The notes beneath the pieces are model-generated. The model searched no databases, was not told the origin of the DNA, and saw only the letters and a list, made by a program, of their open reading frames with translations. Made by a program: the position numbers and the translations under genes. Positions 48,901 to 60,336 of a DNA stretch of 64,000 bases are shown here, piece after piece; positions within the stretch are counted from its first letter, which is position 1, and every line of letters begins with the position of its first letter. The stretch covers positions 42,664,001-42,728,000 of the forward strand of contig NC_071671.1 of NCBI RefSeq assembly GCF_028554725.1, in the 5' to 3' direction. This DNA is from Zeugodacus cucurbitae. Taxonomy: Eukaryota; Arthropoda; Insecta; Diptera; Tephritidae.

Positions 48901-51398
48901 TAATTTGTGTAAGTACTAGTTACTTGTGGTAAGTACAACAACAACTACTATAGCAGCATATTACAACAGCGCAACACTACATATTGAAGAGAAAGCATTA
49001 ACGTTTGTGTGTCTTGCAAACGTTCTGTAACTGAAGGAATTACCTTCGCCGCGAGAACTTGGTCGATATTTGCCATCATTGCTTGGATGATATTTGCCAT
49101 CATTTTTATTATCTACCGAATTCTGATACTTGCCATTTTCGTGGTCAGCAACCGGTAAGGCGGTGCTGAGCGCAACGCCGGCCTGGAAAGAGAGAGGAGA
49201 GTATTGTGTTAGAATTGTTGTTGAAAAATTAAGTATGTGCTGTGAAATGTTATGTTGACAGTAAGAAGTCAAAATTAAATTTGGTTATATTATAACATGC
49301 AAAAAAAAAAAATTCATTTGATACAGATTTTGTATGCAATAAGTAAATAACGATAAATAAAATATATGAAATTGATTTTTTTCATTTTTGGAAGCTTTAA
49401 ATATTATATTAATATTTTTGAGAGGCAAAAAGTTCTCAGGAAAAAGTTTAAATTTGTATTTTAGTTATTTGGGCTGCCAAAAATGGCCATATGAAAGTGG
49501 TTCATTCTATAAAACAACTTTAATTTAAATATATAATGAGTTTTAAATAATTAAGTAATAATATTTTGACAAATAATATGTTAAATATAAAATTTTTTAT
49601 AACCAAATCAATTTATGGCATTATTGTAAATAAAAAAGTATTTACTTTTTTATTTCTAACCGCTTTTCGTTAAGCAATTCATAATTTTTTATACAAAGCT
49701 ACATATTTGTATGGCATATTTGCATATATTTAATAATTATATTATACCGGTTTATCACTCAAATTATTCCATTTCTCTTCTAAATTTTATGTCTTTCAAA
49801 TTCATATTTCTTTCGTTCAATTTATATTTCTTCCGTTTAAAATTTCAAAATGGAAAAAAAATGTTTCCAAATATGTTTCCTATTTTTGCTACTTTCGATT
49901 TCAGCGCATTCACCTTTTACCTAATTTTTTTTTAAATTTTTAAATTTTTAAATATTACAAAATTATGCAAGCAGTCATCCATACTCAGCTACTCTCCCAA
50001 ATTTGCATAGCGAAAACGCGATCAATGCATAAATCTACTCAACGCTAACTGCACGCCAAAAACAACAAAAGCGAAAAAAGTTCATTGCTCAAAAATATTT
50101 CTGTTTTCGGTTATACAAGTATTTGGCGAAATAATAAATTTCGTGCTAATGAATCATTAGAAGCTACTGTGGCAGCAGCAAAAAGCAGAAAATTTGGTCA
50201 TTTCTTGTTTGCCTACAAAAATTGTGAATACAAAAAGCTGTAATAAATGCCGGACTAGCAGCGAAAAAGGCGATATATTAAAACAGCGCCAGAAAAAAAA
50301 ACACAAAAAAAAAATTAAAAAAAAACACAAAAAAATGAATTAAATTAAAAACTCCAAAATAAGTATTTTTAGCACTTCACAAATTTGCTATTAATTAAAA
50401 ATAATTTAAACAAAAAAAAAAAAAAACAAGCGCAGAGCCGCAGACATTTTTGGGTGTGTTGCATAGACAGCCAGCAGTGCGGCGGCTTCATGTATTACCA
50501 ATTGCGCGCTCAAGCAATCAACATTGCAGGCGAAGTGTGTGTGGAAAAATATTAGCGCGCACCATTTAGAATGATTGATTGTGGCAATTTGCTTTGCTTT
50601 CATATATATCTGAGAAACATATATATATATATATAAATATATACATCTTTGGCTATATGTGTATGTGCGCCTTTGATGCGCTTGAAGGCAAGTTCAAAGC
50701 TGTGGAATTGTAAAGGTCGCATTCTAACTGTGACACACACCACTTCTCTAATACATTTCGTTGTTGTTGTTTTGCTTGCATTGCATCATTGCAAAAATTC
50801 AATTAACATTAACTGTTATGAAGGTTCTTTTTGCCCAAAAGCGAGCGCAAAGAGCTGCCTTCAAGTGCATTGAACTGCCAATTTGCGTTATTTGATTTTA
50901 TTTCATTTTTATTTGTTGTAAATAAGCAGCAAAAACTCATAGTAAACAATTGCTAACAAGGCGAAAATAATTGCTTTCATGTATGCACAGCAGCAGCAGC
51001 CGCGGCGGCAGCAACACACCTTACACTCCAATTATTTATGCACTTGTTCGTATGCCATGGCAAAATGCTAATTTTCAACGCCCATAAAGCAGTCAAGTTT
51101 ACCGATGGCACATATTTCGCATTATTGTCACATTTTCTCATTGCAACACACACACTCTGATGCATGCATTGGCATTTGCATGTGATTAGCTTGCATTCAG
51201 GCGCCACGGCACACTAGCGTTCACTGGCGTATGAGTAACTTTGCACTCTTTGCATTTGCTTGCACTACAGTTCACTCATTTGCATACAGTTCACTTCGAA
51301 TGTTTTTCACTTATTTGTTTCATATTTATTTATTATTTTCAACAATTCGCCTTTTTACTCACCACAATCGTTGCGAATAAGATCACTTTGGTATGCAT
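45318..51398 (-). CDS. Gene 3: large RR-1-type cuticular protein (resembles Cpr49Ac), complete, 388 aa
   Basis: Minus-strand exons are 51363-51398, 49044-49182, 48233-48262, 47542-47692, 47448-47463, 46118-46281 and 45318-45948, 1167 nt in frame with canonical GT..AG ends at every junction. Domains: signal peptide at 1-21 (MHTKVILFATIVAGVALSTA); NDGKYHPSNDGKYRP repeats at about 40-55; a Tyr/His/Pro-rich part (YPYDGGYGPYNGS) at about 70-118; a Thr tract (about 126-145); and the RR domain (about 174-240: SYLTENGIYGEEQ, GDDGKLYRVHYESNHNGF, GDHIPTPPPIPEAI). An acidic, Glu/Ile-rich, coiled-coil-like segment (about 280-315) and a Gln/Tyr-rich tail ending TESTGAQEYN follow. It should be secreted, bind chitin through the RR domain, and use the Gln/Tyr and Thr-rich parts for packing, cross-linking or O-glycosylation. 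The DGKY repeats and length suggest Cpr49Ac, from memory only. Upstream is a strong TATA box. An alternative terminal exon exists (47274-47463). Confidence 0.9.
47273..47278 (-). terminator. Polyadenylation hexamer overlapping the alternative stop of gene 3
   Basis: AATAAA on the minus strand shares bases with the TAA of the read-through exon (CAATAAAAAT). It would end a short mRNA here. Confidence 0.5.
47274..47463 (-). CDS. Gene 3 alternative terminal exon (read-through of the 16-nt exon)
   Basis: If the GTAAGT donor at 47447 is not used, the frame of the 16-nt exon stays open for another 57 codons (starting VSNADFKVPEIKLEYGF and ending SKSPNAEQ) to a TAA at 47274-47276. An AATAAA hexamer (47273-47278) overlaps this stop. 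Joined to the first four exons it gives 546 nt, 181 residues, with an acidic tail instead of the Thr tract and RR domain. The openness and the poly(A) signal are seen directly; use of the exon is inferred. Confidence 0.6.
47448..47463 (-). CDS. Gene 3 sixteen-nucleotide microexon
   Basis: C CAC AAT CTT TAC ACA, flanked by CAG and GTAAGT. It is required: the exon at 47542-47692 ends in phase 2, whereas the Thr-rich exon at 46281 needs phase 0, and only these 16 bases reconcile them. Confidence 0.85.
48233..48262 (-). CDS. Gene 3 thirty-nucleotide exon
   Basis: Encodes GATGGYYDAQ with split glycine codons at both ends, between a CTAG acceptor and a GGTAAAG donor. It is in phase with both neighbours and rich in Gly/Tyr, like the adjoining segments. 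Confidence 0.85.
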
Positions 51399-51554
51399 TT
51401 TGTAGCAAATTTTTTTTGTTATTATTGTTGCAAAAAATTCTTTAAATTCTACAACACTTCACACACACTATATGGTTTGTTGTTTTAAAACACGAGATTC
51501 ACTTGTTCGTAAAGCTGTCTCGCTGGTAATCCTTAGGCTTTGATGGCTGCAACA

Positions 51555-51594
51555 GGAATGTATGCTTGGTGATCGAGTACGGCTGGTTTATATA
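51555..51594 (-). promoter_or_regulatory. Core promoter of gene 3
   Basis: TATATAAA on the minus strand (51594 to 51587) precedes initiator-like A residues at about 51563 or 51559. The 5'UTR to the ATG at 51398 would be about 160 nt. Confidence 0.65.
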
Positions 51595-51599
51595 CGAAA

Positions 51600-52848
51600 G
51601 CGTCGCGTCGTGCTGATCTGCGACGTCAGGCATTGATTTGAAGACGTCTGCTTGATCTCAATATTCAGGTTGTTGTTGTTATTGTTGTGGGCAGTTGTTG
51701 TACTCAGCATCACAAAGCGTTGCTCAACTCAGTACAAACAGTTCAATTATTGTTTGGTGTTGTTGTTGTTGTTGTTGTTATTATTGTGTATTTGTTTCAG
51801 ATTAATTTGTAATTTTCTCAGCGCTGTACTTAAAGTTGTTGTTGTTGTTTGTGTTTAAAATTTCCGAAATTCGCTCATCGCCACACTTCGGCAATGCTTT
51901 AATCGTTCTTCGCTTTGTTGTTGTATTTGTTGTCTTGTCAAAATATTTGTGTGTTATATTTGTTATACATTTTATGCCTTTATTTGCCTTACCGTGCACT
52001 GTTTAGTATAATTCGCGTGATTTGAGATTAAAAAACAAAATGCCTCATGCGTAGGCTTTTCGGTTGAGTGTGCGTGTGTTTGTGTGTGTCGATGAGAATT
52101 TGACATTTTGTGGGTGAAAATACTTTTAATCGCTTTTCGAGTTCAATACTCCTGGTGTGTCATGTTAGTTAGCTACTTAGTCATATTGTACTTTTCATTA
52201 TCAAACTAAAATTCTTTCTAAGGATGATGAGTTATATGGTGTGTTGAAATTACGGTATACTATAAGTGTTCAATATATTCAAGGCCTAATATGGCCAAAC
52301 AAATTTTCTGGGAGATCGAGTCATAAGTAAACTGGTACGTTCGACATGTCTCGAAGTTATCCTCCAAAATATATATATTTACCCTCGAATTTCGAACAGA
52401 TGGCTTTTGGAAAAACATGATCTTATTAAATCTCACATATTCGAAATTTATCCCTAATTGTAAATATAATTTTTTTCATGTGTAACCATAAACTTTATTC
52501 ACAAAATCTATTGTGAAGAACAAATACCAATATTAACAATTTAGTTAATTTTAAGAACTTTTTTTCACATAAACTAAGCTCCACGTATGAATCTTAAGTA
52601 GTTCTTTGGCTATATGAAACCAATTAATATTCGGTGGGTTCCTTGTGTGATGGAGGGTGCTTCAAAAGGCTTCACAACTATTGTAGCGTTTTTAAAAAGC
52701 AAGTGGTAAAGGTTAAAGGTAACATAAGATCTATTGCTTTGAATCGTAGCATCCTTCAGAGAAGTGATTCATTACGCGCTCGAGGTTGATAAAATAATTT
52801 CTAACCTCACTTTCAGTCGATGCCATTTAGATCTTCAGGATTATACTT
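51600..52848. other. Sequence upstream of gene 3
   Basis: The first 400 bp are rich in GTT triplets (a (GTT)n run at about 51757-51779) and probably regulatory. The rest is AT-rich, with no gene seen. Confidence 0.5.
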
Positions 52849-53200
52849 GTTTGGGTGCCTGGCCACAGCTGAATCTCAGGAAAGTGTAATGCTGATGAGC
52901 TGTCAAGACTAGGCACGCCAGTTTTAATTATAGCAGAATGTGATTTTCTACTGGATAGTTGGACTACAGCTCAGCTGGGCAAGCGCTGGTCTGTCGCAAT
53001 ACCTTTCTGACTTAAGGAAAATCTTAACATTTTTACGGTGGTCTTCGCCCTGAGTAATATTTCCTTAGTCGTAAGGGTCATTGACCCTGTCCTTATAATT
53101 AAAATACATTCCTCCTCTTGCGGAGATTCGAATAAATCCTAATTTATTAACACAAGCCAGTTGAAGGTTTTGGTGGAAAATCCTGATACAGTCAATGGAC
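52849..53200 (+). pseudogene. Non-LTR retrotransposon RNase H remnant
   Basis: One frame reads VWVPGHS, stop, ISGKCNADELSRLGTP, then GKRWSVAIPF and a Cys-poor degenerate tail. VWVPGHS.I.GN..ADELAR.G is the signature near the end of RNase H domains in I/R1/LOA-type retrotransposons. Three in-frame stops and no flanking RT make it a relic. Confidence 0.6.
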
Positions 53201-56200
53201 GTAAATTCCAAAATAAATCCGAAGCCTTCTGAATTTTACTACAGAATTACTGAATAAATACCTTAGTATCCTGTTTCAAAACATTTGGTATGTTTGACCA
53301 AAAATCAAATTACGAAAACGGTGTTATGAGAATTATCCCATCATAAATTCTACTTTAGTTCCAGTCAACTAATGCTGCAAATGTGTGCAGATTTATTCTA
53401 TTATTCTATTCTTTATTCTATAGTGAAAAGTATAATATGTCTGCTTCCATACACGTAATAATATATCAATAGGCATAAATAATGAAATTGTATTAATGAA
53501 AATGAGCTTATATGCAAAGTAAATAAGTTCACTTGTTTTTCTATCTATATCTATTTAAAAATGTACTTAACAATACCAATATTATAACAGCTGATATACA
53601 TATTGATGAAATTAAAACATTGAATAATTCTTACAGGTTGTATTGGAGGAAAAAGTATGGAACTCCGAGAAGCTAATGTTTAGATGAAAATATAACTGCT
53701 TGAAACACGACGATAAGATGGGCATTCATATAGGAGAACGATCCAAATATGGGCATATTTATGGCGTCATTTGTCAAATTTAAAAGTAACAAATGTTGTT
53801 TCACTACCTTGGTCAATGTGAAATATTCCGGCTTTTCGTCATCTTAAAGAGCTGTTCTCTTGTCAAAAATTAAATATGTGAAAGCAATAAAAAAGTTAGC
53901 GAGTTAAAGTAAGAGAGGGTATTGAAGTGGTATAGCTGATTTCTTCATCTGTTTCTAACAAGTTTTGTTTCATAGATTTGCCGGTTTTACTATTGGGAAT
54001 AGCCCACATGACTAATTACTGTTAATAATTAAAATTTATAATCTTTTTTTTATTGATTTTTGCTTATAGTTAGAAAACAGAAAATATGGATTTTTGAAAT
54101 CAATAGATCAGAAAAATGTTATTTGACGCAATCAAAATATAAATTTATCCGTCAATGAATGAATCGCAACACAATTGTGCATGCTGCTATTCTGTTTGAA
54201 CAGCAGGCATATATTCAATCGCAATCTAATGCTTGACGAATCGAAGACAGCAATGGTTTCTAACAGGGGATGTAAGCTTTAACTCGCTTATTCGATATAA
54301 CTGATTTGATGGTTTGAAATTAAATACGAGATTTTTGTGTTCAGAATATTTATGGTAATTCCGGAAAACTCCAGGTGCAAGGCAACCATAAATAATTTTT
54401 TTTTAAATCCGAAAATTATTATTTTCGAACCTTGTTTTCAAAGAAAATCCAAACCAAACACCTGTCAAATATATGTAAGTTTACTGAAAATAAACTGACA
54501 AAGTAAATTTCCAAAAACAAAAGCTAAATCAGAACAAATCAAAAAGTGCAAAATGCCAAAGTTATGAATATGGATTTTCGAGAGGGTCAATAAATTTTTC
54601 CCCAAATCAATGCACTCTAAATGCGATGCACATCTCGCCAAATTTATCTGCATATAAACGAAATTAAAATCAGATAAAATAACTTGAAAAATCCTACGCA
54701 AATCATTTGCACCCCATTGTTTTAGGGCGTTGTGAACATACAGACGCAAAAGCAAATGCGAGTATAACACGAGGTGCATGTGCCAAATAAACGAGTGTGT
54801 GTACTCGTATGTGGGAAATTTTCAAACACCACAATGACTCCGATGTCCGACTGAGCGTCAGAACGCACGCATTTCAGACAACGGTTTGGGTGAAAGTACG
54901 CATAAATCTCGGCCGCGCCGGCGGAATGCGCCTGCGGTTACTACGTCGTCACAATTTCCGTTTCGAATTGACGCTGCAGGCGCAGGGAAATCGCAACTTA
55001 AGCTGCGGCTAAGAAACCAAAGTCAAGGTCAATGCCAAATGCAAACGCGCTCACTGCGGCTGTTATCGTGTGCCGGTAGTCATCACCTACTATAGCCGAG
55101 CGAAATGCGCAATGCTGGTTTTAATGGCATTTCGCCAGCCAGCAATCAGCGATTATGGCGAAAAGAGATTCACTGCTTGTGTTTAGTTTAATTTAATTTA
55201 ATTAACATTTAATCGCTTAGTCGTCTTAGTAGCGGATTTTATGGTAGCATGTCGACTTAACTGTCTCGGAACGGAGCGGATCAGATCGGAGCGTTGCGGT
55301 TGCGGTTGCAGTGAGTAGCAACGGTCATCAATTTTTTAATTTTATTTTTTAATATGGCAACCATTGCTGTTTTTATTATTTTTTATTTATTTGCCTCGTG
55401 AATCATTTAGTGACACTGGAGTGTGTGTGTGAGCGTGTTGCAGTAGTCTGAGCTGTTGACGTGCATTCACACACAGCGATTGCCGCTGCGGTTCAACGCA
55501 CTGCCTCCGCCGTGGTTGCATTCCTCGCGCGACAGATGTTCAAGGTTGTCGCTGCATTTTGGCAACTTCAGTGCCTTCACACTTCAGTGGTACTGCCAGC
55601 AAACAACAGTTACACGCTGCAGATGTGAAATTGTCCATATTTGTTGTTGTGTGTTTTACGTCTGAAAAATATTTAATTGCATCGACGCCCTAAAATACTC
55701 CAGCTTACAGCGTCTACATTTGCCCTTCGCATTGAATTTTCGTCGGCGTGCAATATTATTTTCGGTTGAAAGCCAAATTTTATTACATTTTTGTTCATAC
55801 GTGTCTGCTGAATTTGTGTTATTTTTGTATTAATGCACGCTTTAAGGCATACGTTTGTATTTTATGGTCCCATTTAAATTTCAACAAATATCTTCGGTTG
55901 CTTCATTTATGGCTGCGAAATCGAAAATAAGTTTAACAACTTAATTTCGTCTTCAAATTTAATTTTTACGACTTTGTTCTTTATGAAATGAGTGGCCGTT
56001 CGTGTGTTCATGTGTTTGTTGTGCTCTTTTGTGAATCGGAATTTCGGAATTAATATATTTCACTTTTACTTAAATTGATCTGAAACGAGTTTAATATGAA
56101 TGTGCACAATAATTGCTAGACAGAAACTGCAACGGTCTATAATCTTGTATTTGGTTGTGTAAACATATAGACATGTTTCTTCATCAGTGCAGATATAACA

Positions 56201-56849
56201 ACACATTTTACAGTTATAATGGTGAAATTGTCATTAATTTACTTATAACTGGTTTATTATATTTAATTCAAAACATTTTCTACCGAAGAAACAAAACTGT
56301 TTTTCATTTAAGATCTCTTTAACCTCAAATTAAATAAGATAACGAAAGAGAATTAGTAACGATAAAAACTATTTCCTTCGCAACAACTCATTATAATGTA
56401 TTTAAAAAATATAATTTGATAACTCAAAAACTAATTCCGTTGCATCATTTCAATTCATCAATTAAATCAATCTAATTCAAAAGCTGATGGATAGTCCAGA
56501 CACCTGATCCACACCTAACCAAAACATCAAATAACTGGTAGGTATCATTACATAGAGCAAGTTCCGCGATTACTTTCAACTTCAAGCTGAATATAGTTCA
56601 TTAATTCAAATACAGTGCACTGTGTAGTTCCCATATATCACTCCAGAATATGTGAAGACCTTAACTACTAAACATTTTATAACAACTCATTTGCCATCAG
56701 AGTTTTTTGTTATATAATATCAGATTTATGTGTATTAAGTATTTGAAGCAAGTAGCAATCTTCTTTTTACAAGAATGCTTGACATACAATGTTTTTAAAA
56801 CTGTTAAGTTTGACATTCAGATTCCATTATCTCATTTACAGCCGGTTTC
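53201..56849. other. Intergenic DNA, no gene seen
   Basis: AT-rich except 54790-55720, which is GC-richer with GCGG/GTTGCG runs. Frames there (54797-55095, 55456-55665) are Arg/Leu-rich and overlap in several phases, and I do not call them. This patch may be promoter-proximal DNA of a gene outside or unseen. Confidence 0.45.
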
Positions 56850-57572
56850 ACGAAACAAATTTTAGTGAAAATTATTATTTTTTAACTTTATTTATATTAT
56901 ATAATACACAATTTGACCCACATATTCGTCATATATAGTGCATAAAGTCCATTGAAAGTTGGAAACCATAATATTAGGTTAGAAGCATCGAGGTCCTCGA
57001 TGGTCCGATTTCGGCGATTTTTAGAATGGGGCTGCCACACTATTAACATAATATTTATGCAAAGTTCTGCACCGATATCTTCACTAGCGCTTACTTTATA
57101 TATTGTAAAGGGCGTGGTTATGATCCGATTTCTTTCATTTGGACTGTATTAGGAAGTGGCTAAAAAAACGACTGCAGAAAGTTTGGTTTATATAGCTCTA
57201 TTGGTTTGCGAGATATGCACAAAAAACTTTGTAGGGGCGGGGCCACGCCCACTTCCCCAAAAAAATTACATCCAAATATGCCCCTTCATAGTGCGATCCT
57301 TCATACCAAATTTTATTTTCATAGCTTTAATAATGGCTTAGTTATGACACTTTATGTGTTTTTGGTTTTCGCCATTTTGTGGGCGTGGTCCGATTCTGCT
57401 CATTTTCGAACTTTATCTTCTTATGGTGTCAAGGAATATTTGTGGAAGTTTCGTCAAGATACAGTGGTACTCCAATATAACGAATGATATAATGTTGGGA
57501 CCGTTCGTTAAACTGAAATATTCGTTATATCAGAAACGAAAACTAAATTAATATTGGTACATATATGTTTAA

Positions 57573-59315
57573 CTGAAGGTTTCAAGACCGGAGCACACTC
57601 CTGTAGGACCCCCAGCGGTGATCTAGTGGTTGATGACCAGAGTATACTGTGTTTGTGGAGGGAACACTTCTCCAGCCTGCTGAATGGCAATGAAAGTACA
57701 ACACCAGGAGATGGCGAACCCGATTCCCCAATCGACGACGATGGAACAGATGTTCCATTGCCCGACCGTGAAGAAATTAGAATAGCAATTACCCGCTTGA
57801 AGAACAACAAGGCGGCGGGGGCCGATGGATTGCCGGCTGAGCTATTCAAATACGGCGGCGAAGAGCTGATAAGGTGCATGCATCAGCTTCTTTGCGAAAT
57901 ATGGTCGGAAGAAAGCATGCCCGACGATTGGAATCTCAGTGTACTCTGCCCAATCCACAAAAAGGGAGACCCCACAATCTGCGCCAACTATCGTGGGATA
58001 AGCCTCCTTAACATCGCTTATAAGGTTCTATCGAGCGTACTGTGTGAAAGACTAAAGCCCACCGTCAACAAACTGATTGGACCTTATCAGTGTGGCTTTA
58101 GACCTGGAAAATCAACAACTGACCAGATATTCACCATGCGCCAAATCTTGGAGATGACCCGTGAAAAAAGGATCGACACACACCATCTATTTGTCGACTT
58201 TAAAGCTGCTTTCGACAGCACGAAAAGGAGCTGCCTTTATGCCGCGATGTCTGAATTTGGTATCCCCGCAAAACTAATACGGCTGTGTAAGTTGACGTTG
58301 AGCAACACCAAAAGCTCCGTCAGGATCGGGAAGGACCTCTCCGAGCCGTTCGATACCAAACGAGGTTTCAGACAAGGTGACTCGCTATCGTGCGACTTCT
58401 TTAACTTGATGCTGGAGAAAATTATAAGAGCTGCAGAGCTAAATAGAGAAGGTACAATCTTCTACAAGAGTGTACAGCTCCTGGCGTACGCCGATGATAT
58501 TGATATCATCGGAAACAACACCCGCGCCGTTAGTTCTGCTTTTTCCCGCCTGGATAAGGAAGCGAAGCGAATGGGTCTGGTGGTGAACGAGGACAAGACG
58601 AAATATCTCCTGTCATCAAACAAACAGTCAGCGCATTCGCGTCTTGGCTCCCACGTCACTGTTGACAGTCATAACTTTGAAGTTGTAGATAATTTCGTAT
58701 ACCTAGGAACCAACATTAACACCGATAATAATGTCAGCCTTGAAATCCAACGCAGAATCACTCTTGCCAACAGGTGCTACTATGGACTGAGTAGGCAATT
58801 GAAAAGTAAAGTCCTCTCTCGACGAACAAAAACTAAACTCTACAAGTCCCTCATCATTCCCGTCCTACTTTATGGTGCAGAAGCGTGGACGGTGTCAACA
58901 TCCGATGAGACGGCACTAGGAGTTTTCGAGAGAAAGGTTTTGCGGAAGATTTACGGTCCCTTAAACATTGGCAACGGCGAATACCGCAGAAGATGGAATG
59001 ATGAGCTGTATGTGTTGTTCGACGACATAGACATAGTCCAGCGAATAAAAAGACAGCGGCTACGCTGGCTGGGTCATGTTGTTCGAATGGATGAAAGTGC
59101 CCCAGCTCTGAAAGTTTTCGATGCAGTACCCGCTGGTGGAAGCCGAGGAAGAGGGAGACCTCCACTCCGGTGGAAGGACCAGGTGGAGAAGGACCTGTCT
59201 TCACTTGGTATTACCATTTGGCGCCAAACCGCCAAAAGGAGAGATGCGTGGCGCACTGTTGTGGACTCGGCTATAACCGCGTAAGCGGTTTCTACGCCAG
59301 TTAAGAAGAAGAAGA
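57573..59315 (+). mobile_element. CFDP2-like (RTE-related) non-LTR retrotransposon, 5'-truncated, RT intact
   Basis: Clean insertion between a 14-bp target duplication (ACATATATGTTTAA at 57559-57572 and 59316-59329). The frame open to 59284 encodes about 570 residues: the end of the EN-RT linker, then a full reverse transcriptase (RLKNNKAAGADGLPAELFKY, CPIHKKGDPTICANYRGISL, GPYQCGFRPGKSTTDQIF, LFVDFKAAFDSTK, KRGFRQGDSLSCDFFN, QLLAYADDIDIIGNN with the catalytic pair, [28 protein letters not shown]). The C-terminal part has RRRWNDELY, RLRWLGHVVRMDESAPALK and SRGRGRPPLRWKDQVE. A short 3'UTR holds a hairpin (AACCGC-GTAA-GCGGTT) over the stop and ends in (AAG)n. The endonuclease is lost by truncation. 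The lack of any internal stop suggests a recent insertion. Confidence 0.93.
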
Positions 59316-59447
59316 ACATATATGTTTAAAAATAACTATTTATTCATGAATTCATAAGCATTGGTTGAAATAAATACATATACAATGGAAAATGCATACA
59401 ATAAGATTAATAAAAGTTGAATTTTATAACAAAAATATTTATGAGTA

Positions 59448-60336
59448 TTATTCAACTGAAAAGAAATTTGTTATGCTCATTTGCTTTTGTGGGCGAGAAA
59501 TTTTGAGATCCTGTGCCTTTTGATATAGGCTTTTTAATAAAAATATTTTTTTATGTTCCACGTTGTTTTCTTCAGACCATTTGATACACTTCTCAAAGCA
59601 GTCGATGGCATCAGTATGCTTTATTGGCGGCACAGCTACAACTGCAGCGGTATCACCTTCCTCCGAAATTTCTAGCTATAGTTCATTTTCAGCACTCGGG
59701 TTCTCTTCTACAAGTACATTGACTACACTGTTCCATGCTTCCAAATCATCTGTGTTGAAGTTTGTCTAAAATTTTATTTGAATATTAATTTAAATTATTT
59801 GTACAAATGCATAAGTTAAACCGTACCTGGGGAAACATTGTATGGATAAAAGAAAGTGTGCTCTCCATAAGAGAAAGGTCTTCTCTGATTTGCAAATCTG
59901 CTAGAGGTATATTGTCCTCATCATCTTCATCGTGTGGTGTGGTTTTATTAATTAAAATGTTTTTTCAACACTTCTGAAGGACAACCCCTGAAACTTTTTC
60001 CAAAGCTGCAGCAATAAGTTGAACTGCATTGAAAAGGGTGAGGTCCTTTAACGCTGTTTTTATATTTTCCTTTTGCACTACACTGCTCAGTAAAGAATTT
60101 CGGTAAAATAATTTGGTGAGGCGAATCGCGTTCTGGTCCATCGGTTGAATTAGAGCCGTTACATTCGGTGGCATAAACACTGTCCACATTTTTCCATCTG
60201 GAGTTACCAAATCTTCTTCTGGTGGATGACTAGGAGCGTTATCCAGGAGTAATATTGCTCGTTTCAAGAAAATCTTCAACCTATAATTAAAAGTATTATT
60301 AAGGAGTATTGAAGTGAAAATTGTTGTAATATACAA
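59448..60336 (-). pseudogene. Tigger/pogo transposase remnant (catalytic part and C-terminus)
   Basis: Pieces: 59965-60290 (LDNAPSH, MPPNVTALIQPMDQ, LFYRNSLLSSVV); the acidic stretch EDDEDNIPLADLQI (about 59840-59940); then, after GTACGG..TTTTAG, 59448-59768. The final residues, QMSITNFF, fit the PCNA-interacting (PIP) box pattern Q-x-x-I-x-x-F-F. PIP boxes are known at the C-terminus of Drosophila pogo transposase. A stop at about 59680 and the lost N-terminus disable it. Confidence 0.8.

Noticed and set aside
54797..55095. Overlapping 71- and 69-codon Arg-rich frames
   Set aside because: Two phases are open at once because of GC-rich sequence; there is no homology, so it is kept only as a compositional observation.
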